A stretch of 32,987 nt of DNA from positions 1-32,987 of the forward strand of contig CAYOBW010000047.1 of the NCBI GenBank assembly GCA_964402115.1. Direction: 5' to 3'. The DNA comes from CAYOBW01 sp964402115. Lineage in GTDB: Bacteria; Verrucomicrobiota; Kiritimatiellia; UBA8416; CAYOBW01. Position 1 is the stretch's first letter. Each line of letters begins with the position of its first letter. Under the pieces are notes generated by a model, which was not told the origin of the DNA, ran no database searches, and saw only the letters and a list, made by a program, of their open reading frames with translations. Below, one piece after another: positions 7,984-15,869 of the stretch. The position numbers and the translations under genes were made by a program.

Positions 7984-8198
7984 GTCAGCGAACCAGGCAG
8001 GGTATTTTCTTTCTCACCGAAAGAACCATACCGCCATGCGAAAGAACCATCCCCGCTTGCCCTCCTGAAACGCCCGGGCCGCACCAGCAGAACCGGCACA
8101 AGCCCGCCCCGCGCTTCAGTTCGAATAATTCCGCTTAGCAGCAGCGCCCAAAGGCCAGCCGCCGTCAGCAGAAGTATTGCTCGCAACCATTCCACCAT
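7968..8198 (-). CDS. Hypothetical small membrane protein
   Basis: A 76-aa frame starts MVEWLRAILLLTAAGLWALL, giving one convincing transmembrane helix (about residues 5-24), followed by a basic region and a Gly/Ser-rich tail. GGTGGGG lies nine bases before the ATG at 8198, a modest ribosome binding site. I do not recognise a family. Its last codons overlap the closing helix of the RNA candidate, so either this ORF or the exact 5' end of the RNA is wrong. It sits between pheT and rarA. Confidence 0.3.
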   Translation of the reverse strand: MVEWLRAILLLTAAGLWALLLSGIIRTEARGGLVPVLLVRPGRFRRASGDGSFAWRYGSFGEKENTLPGSLTGNIL

Positions 8199-8262
8199 AG
8201 GGACGTACCCCACCGTGGTTCGCTTATGAAACCCGAACGGACAACCGCCGCCCACCGGCCGG

Positions 8263-10665
8263 TTATTCCTCTCTTATCTCCGCTTTCAAGCTCTCCCGCA
8301 GGCCCGCCTTGATTGCGCCGTGGAAGGCATTCGCTTCCTCATCCGTCAGCGTCCGTTCCGCGGACCGATACACCAGCGAGTAGGCGAGACTCTTACGCCC
8401 TCCCCCCAACCGCTTGTCCCTGTATATATCAAACAACTCCACGGCTGTCAACTCAGGTGGCGCAACCGCGCGAATCACCGCCTCCACGTCCCCGTGGCTC
8501 ACGTGCTCCGCCACCACCATGGCGATGTCGCGGGCGATAGCGGGATAGGCCGGCAGCGGCTGCAAGGGGGCTTGCCGGCTCGTCGCGGCCAGCACGGCCT
8601 CAAGGTTCAACTCGGCCAGCGCAACCGGCTCCTGCATGCGCCAGCGCTGCCGCTGCGCCCCGGCCAGCAGACCCAGCCAGCCGATCTCCGCGCCGTTCAA
8701 GCTCAGGGTAACCGCCCACCCCTGTTCCAGGGCCGGCACAGCGGCCGGCGCCAGGCGTAGCGCGGGCAGCCGGCAAGCGCGTCCGAAGGCCTCCACCAGC
8801 CCCTTCAGCCAGAGAAACATCTCGTCGGGCGTCAGCGGCCGCCGCTGATCCATGCCCGTCCGCCCGAGGCGGCCGAGCAGCCCGATGCAGAGTCGCTGTT
8901 CCTCGCGAACGACCCCGTCCTCCGCCTTGAAGAAGACGCGCCCCAGCTCGAACAGCGCGGCGTCGGCCACCTGGCGCGACAGGTTGCGCGCCAGCGTCTC
9001 GGCCATCTGGGGAGCCAGCGTATCGCGCAACACGGCATGATCGCTGCTCACGGGATTCGGCAGCACCACGCGCCGTCCGGCCGCGGCGGGCGCATAACCG
9101 TCCAGCAGGGCCTGGGAGGTAAAGCTGTAGTGCAGGGCCTCCGACAGCCCCAGCGCAATCAGCGCCTGCCGCACCCGGTACACGGCATGCGTCGCGGAGT
9201 CGTCGGCATCGACGATCCTGACGGCCGGCAGCACCGCGTCGATCTGGTCGAGCCCATGCAGCCGCGCCACCTCTTCGACGAGGTCGGCCTCCCGTTCGAG
9301 GTCCCCGCGGAAGGTGGGCACTTCGACCGTGCAGGCGGTCGCGGTTGTCTCGACAACGGGCAGCGCCAGGCTGGCCAGGCGGCGTACGATGTCCGCGCCG
9401 GCGAGGGGCACCCCGATCTTCGCGGCCGTCCGCGCGTAGTCGCAGGCGATCCGGCGGGCGGGCGGGCGGACGGGATAGACGTCGATCACGCCGCGCGCGG
9501 CGGTAGCCCCGGCGAGCTCCACCATGAGCGCCGCGGCCCGCCGGGAGGCCCACTCGACGTTGCCAACGTCCACGCCGCGCTCGTAGCGCCGCGAGGATTC
9601 CGTCGCCAGCCCCAGGACCGCCGTCGTGGACCGGATGCCGGGGGCGCTGAAGCAGGCGCTCTCCAGCAGCACGTCCTGCGTCGTGTCCCGGATTTCGCTC
9701 CCGGCGCCGCCCATGACCCCGGCCAGCGCCACGGGCCGCCCGGCATCGGCGATCACCAGCATGGCGGGCGTGATGGCGCGGGACTGCCCGTCGAGCGTGG
9801 CCAACTGCTCGCCGGCCCTGGCGCGCCGCACAACGATCGTCCCCTGTTCCAGCAACGACCGGTCAAAGGCGTGCAAGGGCTGGCCGCACTCGAGCATGAC
9901 GTAGTTGGTGATATCCACGACATTGCTGATGGGACGCACGCCCGCCAGGGTCAGCCGGCGCTGCATCCACGCGGGACTCGGGCCCAGCCGCACCCCGTCC
10001 AGCACACGCGCCGTGTAGCGCGGGCAGCCGGCGGCGTCCTCGATGCGCACCGTGGCCCGCTGCTCCACGGGCACACCGCCCTCCGGCAGCGTGAACGCCG
10101 GCAGGCGCAGCGGCAGGTCGAACAGGGCGGCCAGCTCGCGCGCAACGCCGATGATGCTCAGGCAGTCCGGCCGGTTCCACGTGATTTCGAGTTCGAACAC
10201 GACGTCGGGCGGCCCGGCAATTTCGCCGAACGGCTTGCCGGCGGGCGTGGCGCGGGGCAGCAGGAGCAGCCCCGCATGATCGTCCGACAGGCCCAGCTCG
10301 TCCTCGGCGCACAGCAGGCCGAACGACTCCTGCCCGCGCAGCTTGGCGCGCTTCACGGTCAGGCCGTTGGCCAGCTTCGCGCCGATCTTGGCGAGCGGCA
10401 CCTTGTCGCCCACCGTGAAGTTGCTCGCGCCGCAGACCACCGTCAGGACGTTCTCGCCGTCATGCACGCGGCAGACCGTCAGCCGGTCGGCGGCCGGGTG
10501 CTTCTCGATGGCCAGCACTTCGCCCACGACGATGTGGGTGTAGTCGCGCCCGACCGTTTCGATCCCGCCGACTTCGGTGCCGGAGAACGTCAGCTTATCG
10601 GCAATGCAGGCCGGCGCGGCATCCAGTGCCACGTACTCTTTCAGCCAGCTCAGAGGAACCTTCAT
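8263..10665 (-). CDS. pheT: Phenylalanine--tRNA ligase beta subunit
   Basis: This 800-aa protein has the full bacterial PheT layout. The EMAP-like tRNA-binding domain spans about residues 40-150 (HIVVGEVLAIEKHPAADRL, LTVVCGASNF, SFGLLCAEDELGL). The B3/4 editing domain contains ISNVVDITNYVMLECGQPLH. The B5 domain lies around 400-475, then the catalytic-like core (EALHYSFTSQ, LPNPVSSDHAVLRDTLAPQM), and a C-terminal FDX-ACB anticodon-binding domain (YPAIARDIAMVV to KAEIREE). With PheS it forms the alpha2beta2 enzyme that charges tRNA-Phe and edits Tyr-tRNA. The start at 10665 (MKVPLSWLKEYV) is the conserved N-terminus. It lies 45 bp downstream of pheS. Confidence 0.97.
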   Translation of the reverse strand: MKVPLSWLKEYVALDAAPACIADKLTFSGTEVGGIETVGRDYTHIVVGEVLAIEKHPAADRLTVCRVHDGENVLTVVCGASNFTVGDKVPLAKIGAKLANGLTVKRAKLRGQESFGLLCAEDELGLSDDHAGLLLLPRATPAGKPFGEIAGPPDVVFELEITWNRPDCLSIIGVARELAALFDLPLRLPAFTLPEGGVPVEQRATVRIEDAAGCPRYTARVLDGVRLGPSPAWMQRRLTLAGVRPISNVVDITNYVMLECGQPLHAFDRSLLEQGTIVVRRARAGEQLATLDGQSRAITPAMLVIADAGRPVALAGVMGGAGSEIRDTTQDVLLESACFSAPGIRSTTAVLGLATESSRRYERGVDVGNVEWASRRAAALMVELAGATAARGVIDVYPVRPPARRIACDYARTAAKIGVPLAGADIVRRLASLALPVVETTATACTVEVPTFRGDLEREADLVEEVARLHGLDQIDAVLPAVRIVDADDSATHAVYRVRQALIALGLSEALHYSFTSQALLDGYAPAAAGRRVVLPNPVSSDHAVLRDTLAPQMAETLARNLSRQVADAALFELGRVFFKAEDGVVREEQRLCIGLLGRLGRTGMDQRRPLTPDEMFLWLKGLVEAFGRACRLPALRLAPAAVPALEQGWAVTLSLNGAEIGWLGLLAGAQRQRWRMQEPVALAELNLEAVLAATSRQAPLQPLPAYPAIARDIAMVVAEHVSHGDVEAVIRAVAPPELTAVELFDIYRDKRLGGGRKSLAYSLVYRSAERTLTDEEANAFHGAIKAGLRESLKAEIREE

Positions 10666-10710
10666 GCTCCGCCTTCCCGCCGGTGACGCCGCCCGCAGGC
10701 GGCGCCCGGC

Positions 10711-11733
10711 CTACCATGCGAACTGACGCAGGAATCGCATATCGTTATCGTACAGCCACCGGATGTCGGGAATGCCGTACTTCACCATCGCAATGCGCTC
10801 CACGCCCATGCCGAAGGCGTAGCCGGAGACCGCACCGGGATCGTACCCAACCCGTTCGAAGACGCGCGGGTCCACGAGCCCGGCGCCCGCTATCTCGATC
10901 CAGCCGCTCTGCTTGCAGACCCGGCAGCCGCTGCCGCCGCAGACATGGCACGTGAAATCGCACTCCACGCTCGGCTCCGTGAACGGGAAGAAATGCGGGC
11001 GGAAGCGCACGCCGACCTGCGGCCACATCATGCGCCGCGCGAAGTACGCCAGCACGCCCTTGAGTTCCGCGAGGGAGACCGCGCCCGTATCCACGTACAG
11101 CCCTTCGATCTGGTGAAAATTGGCGCTGTGCGTCGCGTCGGTCGTGTCGCGGCGGTAGCAGCGGCCCGGCGTCACCACCCGCACCGGCGGCTGGCGGCTC
11201 TGCATGACGCGGCTCTGCACGGGCGAGGTCTGCGTGCGCAGCAGCCTGCCGTCCTCCAGCCAGAAGGTGTCCTGCGGATCGAGAGAGGGATGGTGGGGCG
11301 GCGTATTCAGGGCGTCGAAGTTGTGAAAGCGGGTCTCGATGTCGGGCCCCTCGGCGACGGTGAAACCCAGCGTCGCGAAGATGCGGACGGCGTCCTCGAT
11401 CACCAGCGACACCGGGTGTTTCGTGCCCAGCCCCCGCCACTGTCCGGGCAGGGTGTGGTCAAAGGCATCTCCGGTCGTGGTTGCCGCAACCGCCAGCGCT
11501 CCCTGGCGCGTTTCCAGGGCGTTCGCCACCGCGACCTTGAAGGCGTTCGCCGCCCGTCCCGTAGCCGCCCGCGCCTCGGGCGGAACGTCCTTGAGCTCGT
11601 TCATGATCCTCGGCAGATACCCCTTACGGCCCAAGTACTTGACCCGGGCTGCCTCCAAGGCGCCCTCGTCGGCGGCAGCCTCGACCTCCGCCACCGCCGC
11701 CGCCTGCAGCTCTACGATTGCTTCCGCGTTCAT
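10711..11733 (-). CDS. pheS: Phenylalanine--tRNA ligase alpha subunit
   Basis: This 340-aa protein is the catalytic subunit. It has an N-terminal coiled coil (about 1-85), then class II motifs: motif 2 around GRCYRRDTTDATHSANFHQIE and motif 3 GMGVERIAMVKYGIPDIR near the C-terminus. HFFPFTEPSVECDFTCHVCG followed by GCRVCKQSGWIEIAGAG is the typical cysteine-containing insert. The ATG at 11733 (MNAEAIVELQ) is chosen because AAGGAG lies five bases upstream; the longer open frame to 11916 crosses the terminator. pheS and pheT form one transcription unit that begins downstream of the rplT terminator. Confidence 0.96.
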   Translation of the reverse strand: MNAEAIVELQAAAVAEVEAAADEGALEAARVKYLGRKGYLPRIMNELKDVPPEARAATGRAANAFKVAVANALETRQGALAVAATTTGDAFDHTLPGQWRGLGTKHPVSLVIEDAVRIFATLGFTVAEGPDIETRFHNFDALNTPPHHPSLDPQDTFWLEDGRLLRTQTSPVQSRVMQSRQPPVRVVTPGRCYRRDTTDATHSANFHQIEGLYVDTGAVSLAELKGVLAYFARRMMWPQVGVRFRPHFFPFTEPSVECDFTCHVCGGSGCRVCKQSGWIEIAGAGLVDPRVFERVGYDPGAVSGYAFGMGVERIAMVKYGIPDIRWLYDNDMRFLRQFAW

Positions 11734-11837
11734 GCTGCTCCTTGCGAGTTTGGGCGGCCACTGCCACGCCCGACCCGTCCCGCCGTGAAGACCCCGCCGT
11801 GCCCGACCCGAACACCCCGCGGCGTCTCTCTTCCTGC

Positions 11838-11870
11838 AAAAAAGAACGGCCATCCCGAAAGATGGCCGTT
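11838..11870 (-). terminator. Rho-independent terminator after rplT
   Basis: A perfect 10-bp stem AACGGCCATC / GATGGCCGTT (arms 11861-11870 and 11845-11854) closes a 6-base loop. On the minus strand it is followed by TTCTTTTTT. It lies about 57 bp after the rplT stop and about 105 bp before pheS, separating infC-rpmI-rplT from pheST. It could be a simple terminator or an attenuator for pheST. Confidence 0.9.
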
Positions 11871-11926
11871 TCTCATCCGACGCCGGAAGCTTCCACGCGA
11901 ATCGCGCTCCGGCCAATCCGCAGGCT

Positions 11927-12283
11927 TCAGGCCAGGCAGGCCTTCGCCCGCTCGACCAGTACCGCGAAGCCCTTCGGGTCGCGAATGGCGATCTCGGAGA
12001 GCATTTTGCGGTTCAGAGCCACCTGTGCTTTCGTCAGCCCCTCGATGAAACGGCTGTACGTCATGCCGCTCGCCTTGCAGGCCGCGGTCAGCCGCACAAT
12101 CCACAGCGAGCGGAACTGCCCCTTCTTCTGCTTGCGGTGCGTTGTCGCCAGCCGCATGGCGCGACTCACGGCCTCCGTGGCCTGCCGGAACAGCTTGCTG
12201 CGATTCCCCCGGAAACCACTGGCCTGATCCAACCGCCGCTTCCGCCGACGGCGTGAAGCTGGCGCATTTGTTGCTCTGGGCAT
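11927..12283 (-). CDS. rplT: 50S ribosomal protein L20
   Basis: This 118-aa basic protein matches L20. It has an N-terminal extended basic tail (RRRRKRRLDQASGFRGNRSK), the helical LFRQATEAVSRAMRLATTHR, then the conserved LWIVRLTAACKASGMTYSRF and LNRKMLSEIAIRDP. L20 binds 23S rRNA early in 50S assembly and in several bacteria represses its own operon. GGAGG lies six bases before the ATG. The first ~10 residues (MPRATNAPAS) differ from the usual MPRVKGGTV start, a minor oddity. It follows rpmI by 26 bp and ends just before the strong terminator. Confidence 0.97.
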   Translation of the reverse strand: MPRATNAPASRRRRKRRLDQASGFRGNRSKLFRQATEAVSRAMRLATTHRKQKKGQFRSLWIVRLTAACKASGMTYSRFIEGLTKAQVALNRKMLSEIAIRDPKGFAVLVERAKACLA

Positions 12284-12309
12284 GGATAACCTCCAGATCC
12301 TGCGTTACG

Positions 12310-12501
12310 TTACCCCAACATCGGGGTGATCTTGTCCGTCTCCGCCTTGCTGAGCACGCCCTTGCGGCCCAGGTGACGCTTGCGGTTGCTGCTTTTCGAC
12401 GACATCAGGTGACCCGTTGCCGCCTTGCGGTACGTGATCTTCCCCGAGGCCGTCTTGTGGAAGCGCTTGACAGCGCCCTTCTTGGTCTTCTGTTTCGGCA
12501 T
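12310..12501 (-). CDS. rpmI: 50S ribosomal protein L35
   Basis: This 63-aa basic protein starts MPKQKTKKGAVKRFHKTASG and contains KITYRKAATGHL and KSSNRKRHLGRKG, the standard L35 sequence. It is a 50S subunit protein that folds against 23S rRNA. The correct start is the ATG at 12501; a longer open frame to 12636 adds a non-L35 extension and is rejected. AGAGGA lies about 10 bases upstream. The 148 bp between infC and rpmI have no gene and could hold the leader region that L20 regulates in other bacteria, but I see no clear matching structure. Confidence 0.97.
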   Translation of the reverse strand: MPKQKTKKGAVKRFHKTASGKITYRKAATGHLMSSKSSNRKRHLGRKGVLSKAETDKITPMLG

Positions 12502-12649
12502 AGTGCAATGGTCCTCTGTGAATACATCCACCCGCAGCCCCCCCGGGCATACCCGCCGACGTACATTCCATTTCCGGTTGATCGGGTACCGGGGAATGTC
12601 CCAGGCAGCGTGGCTGGCGAAAGTCAACCCAAACAAAACGGCGCGCAGT

Positions 12650-13204
12650 CTAGTGAACCGGTGGCGTGGCGTCCAGACTTTTCGGCTGCATTTTTATATT
12701 GCGCACCCCCAGCAGGGCCACAATATTGCGCCCGAGCAGCTTGGGATCCTGCTCGACCGTGCCAATATCGGACACCGTGGCGATGACACGCTTGACCACT
12801 TCGAAGCCCAGCTCGCGGTGCGCGTTCTCGCGGCCGCGGAACGTGAGGGTCAGCTTGACTTTCTGCCCCTTCTGGAGGAATCCCCGGATGTGGCCGACCT
12901 TCGTCATGAAATCGTGCTCCGCCACGTTGGCGTGGAACTTGACTTCCTTCACGACGTGCTTATGGGCCTTCTTGCGGGCTTCCTTCTCCTTGATGCTCTC
13001 GTCGTAGCGGAACTTCCCGTAGTCCATGATGCGGCATACGGGCGGATCGGCCATCGGCGAAACCTCGACCAGGTCCAAGTTCCTGTCCAGGGCCATCTTA
13101 AGACCGTCACGGGTGGCAACGACACCAACCATGTTGCCGTCGGCATCGATCAGGCGAACCTTCGGCACCCTGATCTTGTGATTCACTCGAATGAACGTGC
13201 GAAT
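12650..13204 (-). CDS. infC: Translation initiation factor IF-3, probable AUU start
   Basis: The protein matches IF3 from its first residues: IRVNHKIRVPKVRLIDADGN, then DLVEVSPMADPPVCRIMDYG, KFRYDESIKEKEARKK (linker helix), KEVKFHANVAEHDFMTKV and the C-terminal domain with KVKLTLTFRGRE. IF3 prevents subunit joining and proofreads initiator tRNA pairing. The best start is an ATT codon at 13202-13204, because GGAGGG lies five bases upstream and the protein then begins where IF3 normally does (184 aa). The upstream in-frame ATG at 13243 would put that Shine-Dalgarno inside the gene. A non-AUG start is the known basis of IF3 autoregulation. It lies between thrS and rpmI. Confidence 0.95.
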   Translation of the reverse strand: MRTFIRVNHKIRVPKVRLIDADGNMVGVVATRDGLKMALDRNLDLVEVSPMADPPVCRIMDYGKFRYDESIKEKEARKKAHKHVVKEVKFHANVAEHDFMTKVGHIRGFLQKGQKVKLTLTFRGRENAHRELGFEVVKRVIATVSDIGTVEQDPKLLGRNIVALLGVRNIKMQPKSLDATPPVH

Positions 13205-13219
13205 AGCGCCCTCCCTCTG
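13198..13219 (-). promoter_or_regulatory. Ribosome binding site and AUU start of infC
   Basis: The minus strand reads AGAGGGAGGGCGCT directly before ATT CGC ACG. The strong purine run fits the ATT at 13204 with five-base spacing and does not serve any ATG. In Escherichia coli infC uses AUU, which IF3 itself discriminates against, giving negative feedback. Confidence 0.75.
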
Positions 13220-13221
13220 CT

Positions 13222-13243
13222 GTGGGGGGCGATCAGCCCCCAC
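13222..13243 (-). promoter_or_regulatory. GC hairpin in the infC leader
   Basis: GTGGGGGC paired with GCCCCCCAC encloses a TGATC-type loop just upstream of the infC ribosome binding site. There is no U-tract, so it is not a standard terminator. It may mark an RNA processing or regulatory point between thrS and infC. Confidence 0.4.
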
Positions 13244-13307
13244 CGGTTACTGTACTCCCGGGCCGGCCGCGAAGCCGGCCCCACCGCCGAAACACCGTCC
13301 CGCAGCC

Positions 13308-15036
13308 TTAAGCCACGGGACACCCGGGCACCGACTCCTTCGCGAGTCGCTCCGTGAAATCCTGCATCGTCAGCGCCCCCAGGTCGCCCATCGTACGGCT
13401 GCGCACCGCCAGCAACCCGGATTCGGCTTCCTTGGGCCCCAATACCACCATGTACGGCACCTTCTCGGACTGGGCCCGCCGGATCTTGGCGCCCACCTTC
13501 TCGGACTTGCGGTCCAGCGTCGCCCGGTACCCCGCTGCGCGCAAGGACTCGACCGCCTGCGTCCCGGCGGCGGCCTGGTTGTCNNNNNNNNNNCATCACG
13601 CGCACCTGCTCCGGCGCCAGCCACAGCGGGAACGCCCCCGCGTAGTGCTCGATCAGGATGCCGAAGAACCGCTCCAGGCTCCCCAGCAGCGCGCGATGCA
13701 CCATGTAGGGCCGGTGCGCGTTCCCGTCCTCGCCGATGTACGTCAGGTCGAACCGCTCCGGCAGGTTGAAGTCGAACTGGATCGTGCTCAGCTGCCAGGC
13801 GCGTCCGATGCAGTCCTTGATCTTGAGGTCGATCTTCGGGCCGTAGAACGCCCCGCCCCCCTGGTCGACCTCGTAGGGAATGGCCTGCTGCTTGAGCGCG
13901 TTTTCGAGCGAGGCCGTGGCCTGCTCCCAGCGCGCCGGCTCGCCGACGGCCTTCTCGGGCCGGGTGGAGAGAAAGGCGGAAACTTCGCTGAACCCGAAAG
14001 CGCGCAGCATCTTCAGCGCAAAATCCACGGTGCGCGCCACCTCGGCTTCGATCTCCTCCGGCACGCAGAAGATGTGCGCGTCATCCTGCGTGAAGCCCCG
14101 CACGCGCAGCAGCCCGTACAGCACGCCGCTCTTCTCGTAGCGGTACACCGTCCCGAGCTCCGCAAAGCGCAGCGGGAGATCGCGGTACGAGCGCTTGTGG
14201 CTGTTGTAGACCTGGATATGGAAGGGGCAGTTCATCGGCTTGACGAAGAACTCCATGCCGTCGATATCCATCGGCGAGTACATGTTCTCGCGGTAGAACT
14301 GGAGATGGCCCGACGTCTCCCACAGCCCGGCCCGGCCGACGTGCGGCGTGTAGAGCAGCTCGTACCCGGCCTTGAAATGCTCCTGCTTCCAGAAATCCTC
14401 GATGAGCGAGCGCATGCGGGCGCCGCGCGGGTGCCAGTGCACGAGCCCGGGGCCCACCTCCTCGTGCATGCTGAAGAGGTCCAGCTCCTTGCCCAGCTTC
14501 CGGTGATCGCGCTTCTTCGCCTCTTCCAAACGCTCGAGCTGCTGCTTGATGTTGGCGGCGGACTCGTCGGCCAGGCCGTAGAGCCGCTGCAGCATGGGGT
14601 TGGTCTCGATGCCGCGGTAGTAGGATCCGGCCACGCCCGTCAACTTGAAGGCCTTGAGCTCGCTCGTGTTCGCGAGGTGCGGGCCCCGGCATAGGTCCAT
14701 GAAATCGCCGCAACGGTAGAACGTGATCGCCGCATCGGCCGGGATGTCCGCCAGCCGCTCCAGCTTGAAGGTCTGGCCCTGCTCGCGCAGCAACTGCTCC
14801 GCCGCTTCGCGGGTGAGGGTGAGCTTCTCGAAGGGCAGGCCGGCGGCCACGATGCGCGCCATCTCCGCCTCGATCAGCGGGAAGTGCTCGGGCGTCAGGC
14901 GCTCGGGGAGATCGAAGTCGTAGTAGAAACCATCGTCCGTCGCGGGCCCGATGTCGAGTTTGGCGCCCTTAAACAACCGGCACACGGCGGCCGCCATGAC
15001 ATGCGCGGCGCTGTGCCGCATCGTATTCAAGTCCAA
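13308..15036 (-). CDS. thrS: Threonine--tRNA ligase without TGS domain (interrupted by assembly gap)
   Basis: This class II synthetase contains the N2 editing domain (HSAAHVMAAAV near the N-terminus; YRCGDFMDLCRGPHL) and catalytic motifs RGARMRSLIEDFW, TVYRYEKSGVLYGLLRVRGF and HRALLGSLERFFGILIEHY. Zinc ligands are visible in KPMNCPFHI, YNSHKRS and MVHRALL. The anticodon-binding domain follows the gap (LRAAGYRATLDRKSEKVGAK). The ten Ns shift the frame; in-frame joining needs a multiple of three, and family alignment predicts nine bases. The protein would be about 575 aa because the roughly 60-residue TGS domain is absent. I prefer the TTG at 15036, eight bases after GGAGG; the GTG at 15045 overlaps that Shine-Dalgarno. 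Confidence 0.93.
13584..13593. other. Assembly gap inside thrS
   Basis: Ten Ns replace unknown sequence between the codons ATG (13594-13596, read on minus) and GAC (13581-13583). The reading frame is intact on both sides but out of phase, so the true length is not ten. Confidence 0.98.
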
Positions 15037-15164
15037 GGATTGCACCTCCCTCTCAGCAAACAGGGTAGTAAACTAGCGATTTCCCGCACGTTATGTCAAC
15101 GCCCATCGAAAAGGACCGGAGGGCAATCGGGCGAAAAGAGGCCGGTCGGCCGTGACGTCGGAAG

Positions 15165-15240
<76 letters not shown>

Positions 15241-15869
15241 ACATGTCCCACTTCCGTCGGCCGGGCGGAGTGCCGCACGACCTGCACCGCTGCTTGCGGT
15301 GAATGCATAAGCGGGCGTCTAATACCCGATACCGCCGCGCAAAGGCAAGATTTATTTGCACCGGCGATTCGCATGGGGCGCATGTCGGCTCCGTAGGGTC
15401 CGTGCCTCGCCGACAACGGGAGCGATCGATTGGACACGCCGAGTTGTTCACGACAAAGTTGACGACGTAGTTGGAATCGGTGCAGTTCTCGACGAGGTTC
15501 ACGCAGCAGAAGGCTTTATCCAGTGTGTTGGCAATGCCGGGGGAGGTAGGACCATGCCGTTTGCCCACGTAGATGAGGTGGCCCATGCGAAGGAACTGCT
15601 GCTGAGAGTTGGACAGATGACAGCGAGGCAAGGGTATGCCTGACAAGCCCCGAGGGGCCAACTTACCCCGAGAACTTCGTCGTGAACCACACCGCATCCA
15701 ACTACGCCGTCAACTTTGTCGTGAACCCGCTGGGACGGTTGCGATCTATCGATGGGGTCCTCGCCGACACCACCGACAGAGGCCATCCGGACGGCCGATG
15801 ATTCCGCTCCTCGTCCCTCAAACGAACCCCTACCGAGGTGGAATGCGCCCGCCGGCGCCAGGCCGCTGC
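15241..15869. other. Intergenic region with repeat debris
   Basis: No convincing gene was found in these roughly 630 bases; open frames run on both strands but none has a family signature or good ribosome binding site. The notable content is the pair of inverted related segments listed separately. Confidence 0.5.
15446..15726. repeat. Inverted pair of ~57-bp related segments (VNFVVN-encoding)
   Basis: The plus strand at 15446-15503 and the minus strand at 15726-15670 share GTTCACGACAAAGTTGAC, then (A/G)CGTAGTTGGA and further matches, with only scattered mismatches. Within each copy a roughly 39-bp subunit begins to repeat (GTTCACGACAAAGTT, GTTC(T/A)CGACGA(G/A)GTT). Read on the opposite strand of each copy they encode similar peptides, NCTDSNYVVNFVVNN and NHTASNYAVNFVVNP, both preceded by GPT(S/Y)P. 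They look like pieces of a 13-residue protein repeat, duplicated and inverted. The source gene is not in the window. Confidence 0.5.

Noticed and set aside
11730..11880. A Phe-rich leader peptide (MRNGHLSGWPFFFAG) before pheS as an attenuation leader
   Set aside because: The three Phe codons are simply the U-tract of the terminator read in frame; they lie after the hairpin, not before it, and no ribosome binding site precedes the ATG.
13183..13307. A ThrRS C-terminus running to 13183
   Set aside because: That frame follows the wrong phase after the N gap; the family-like C-terminal domain ends at the stop at 13308.
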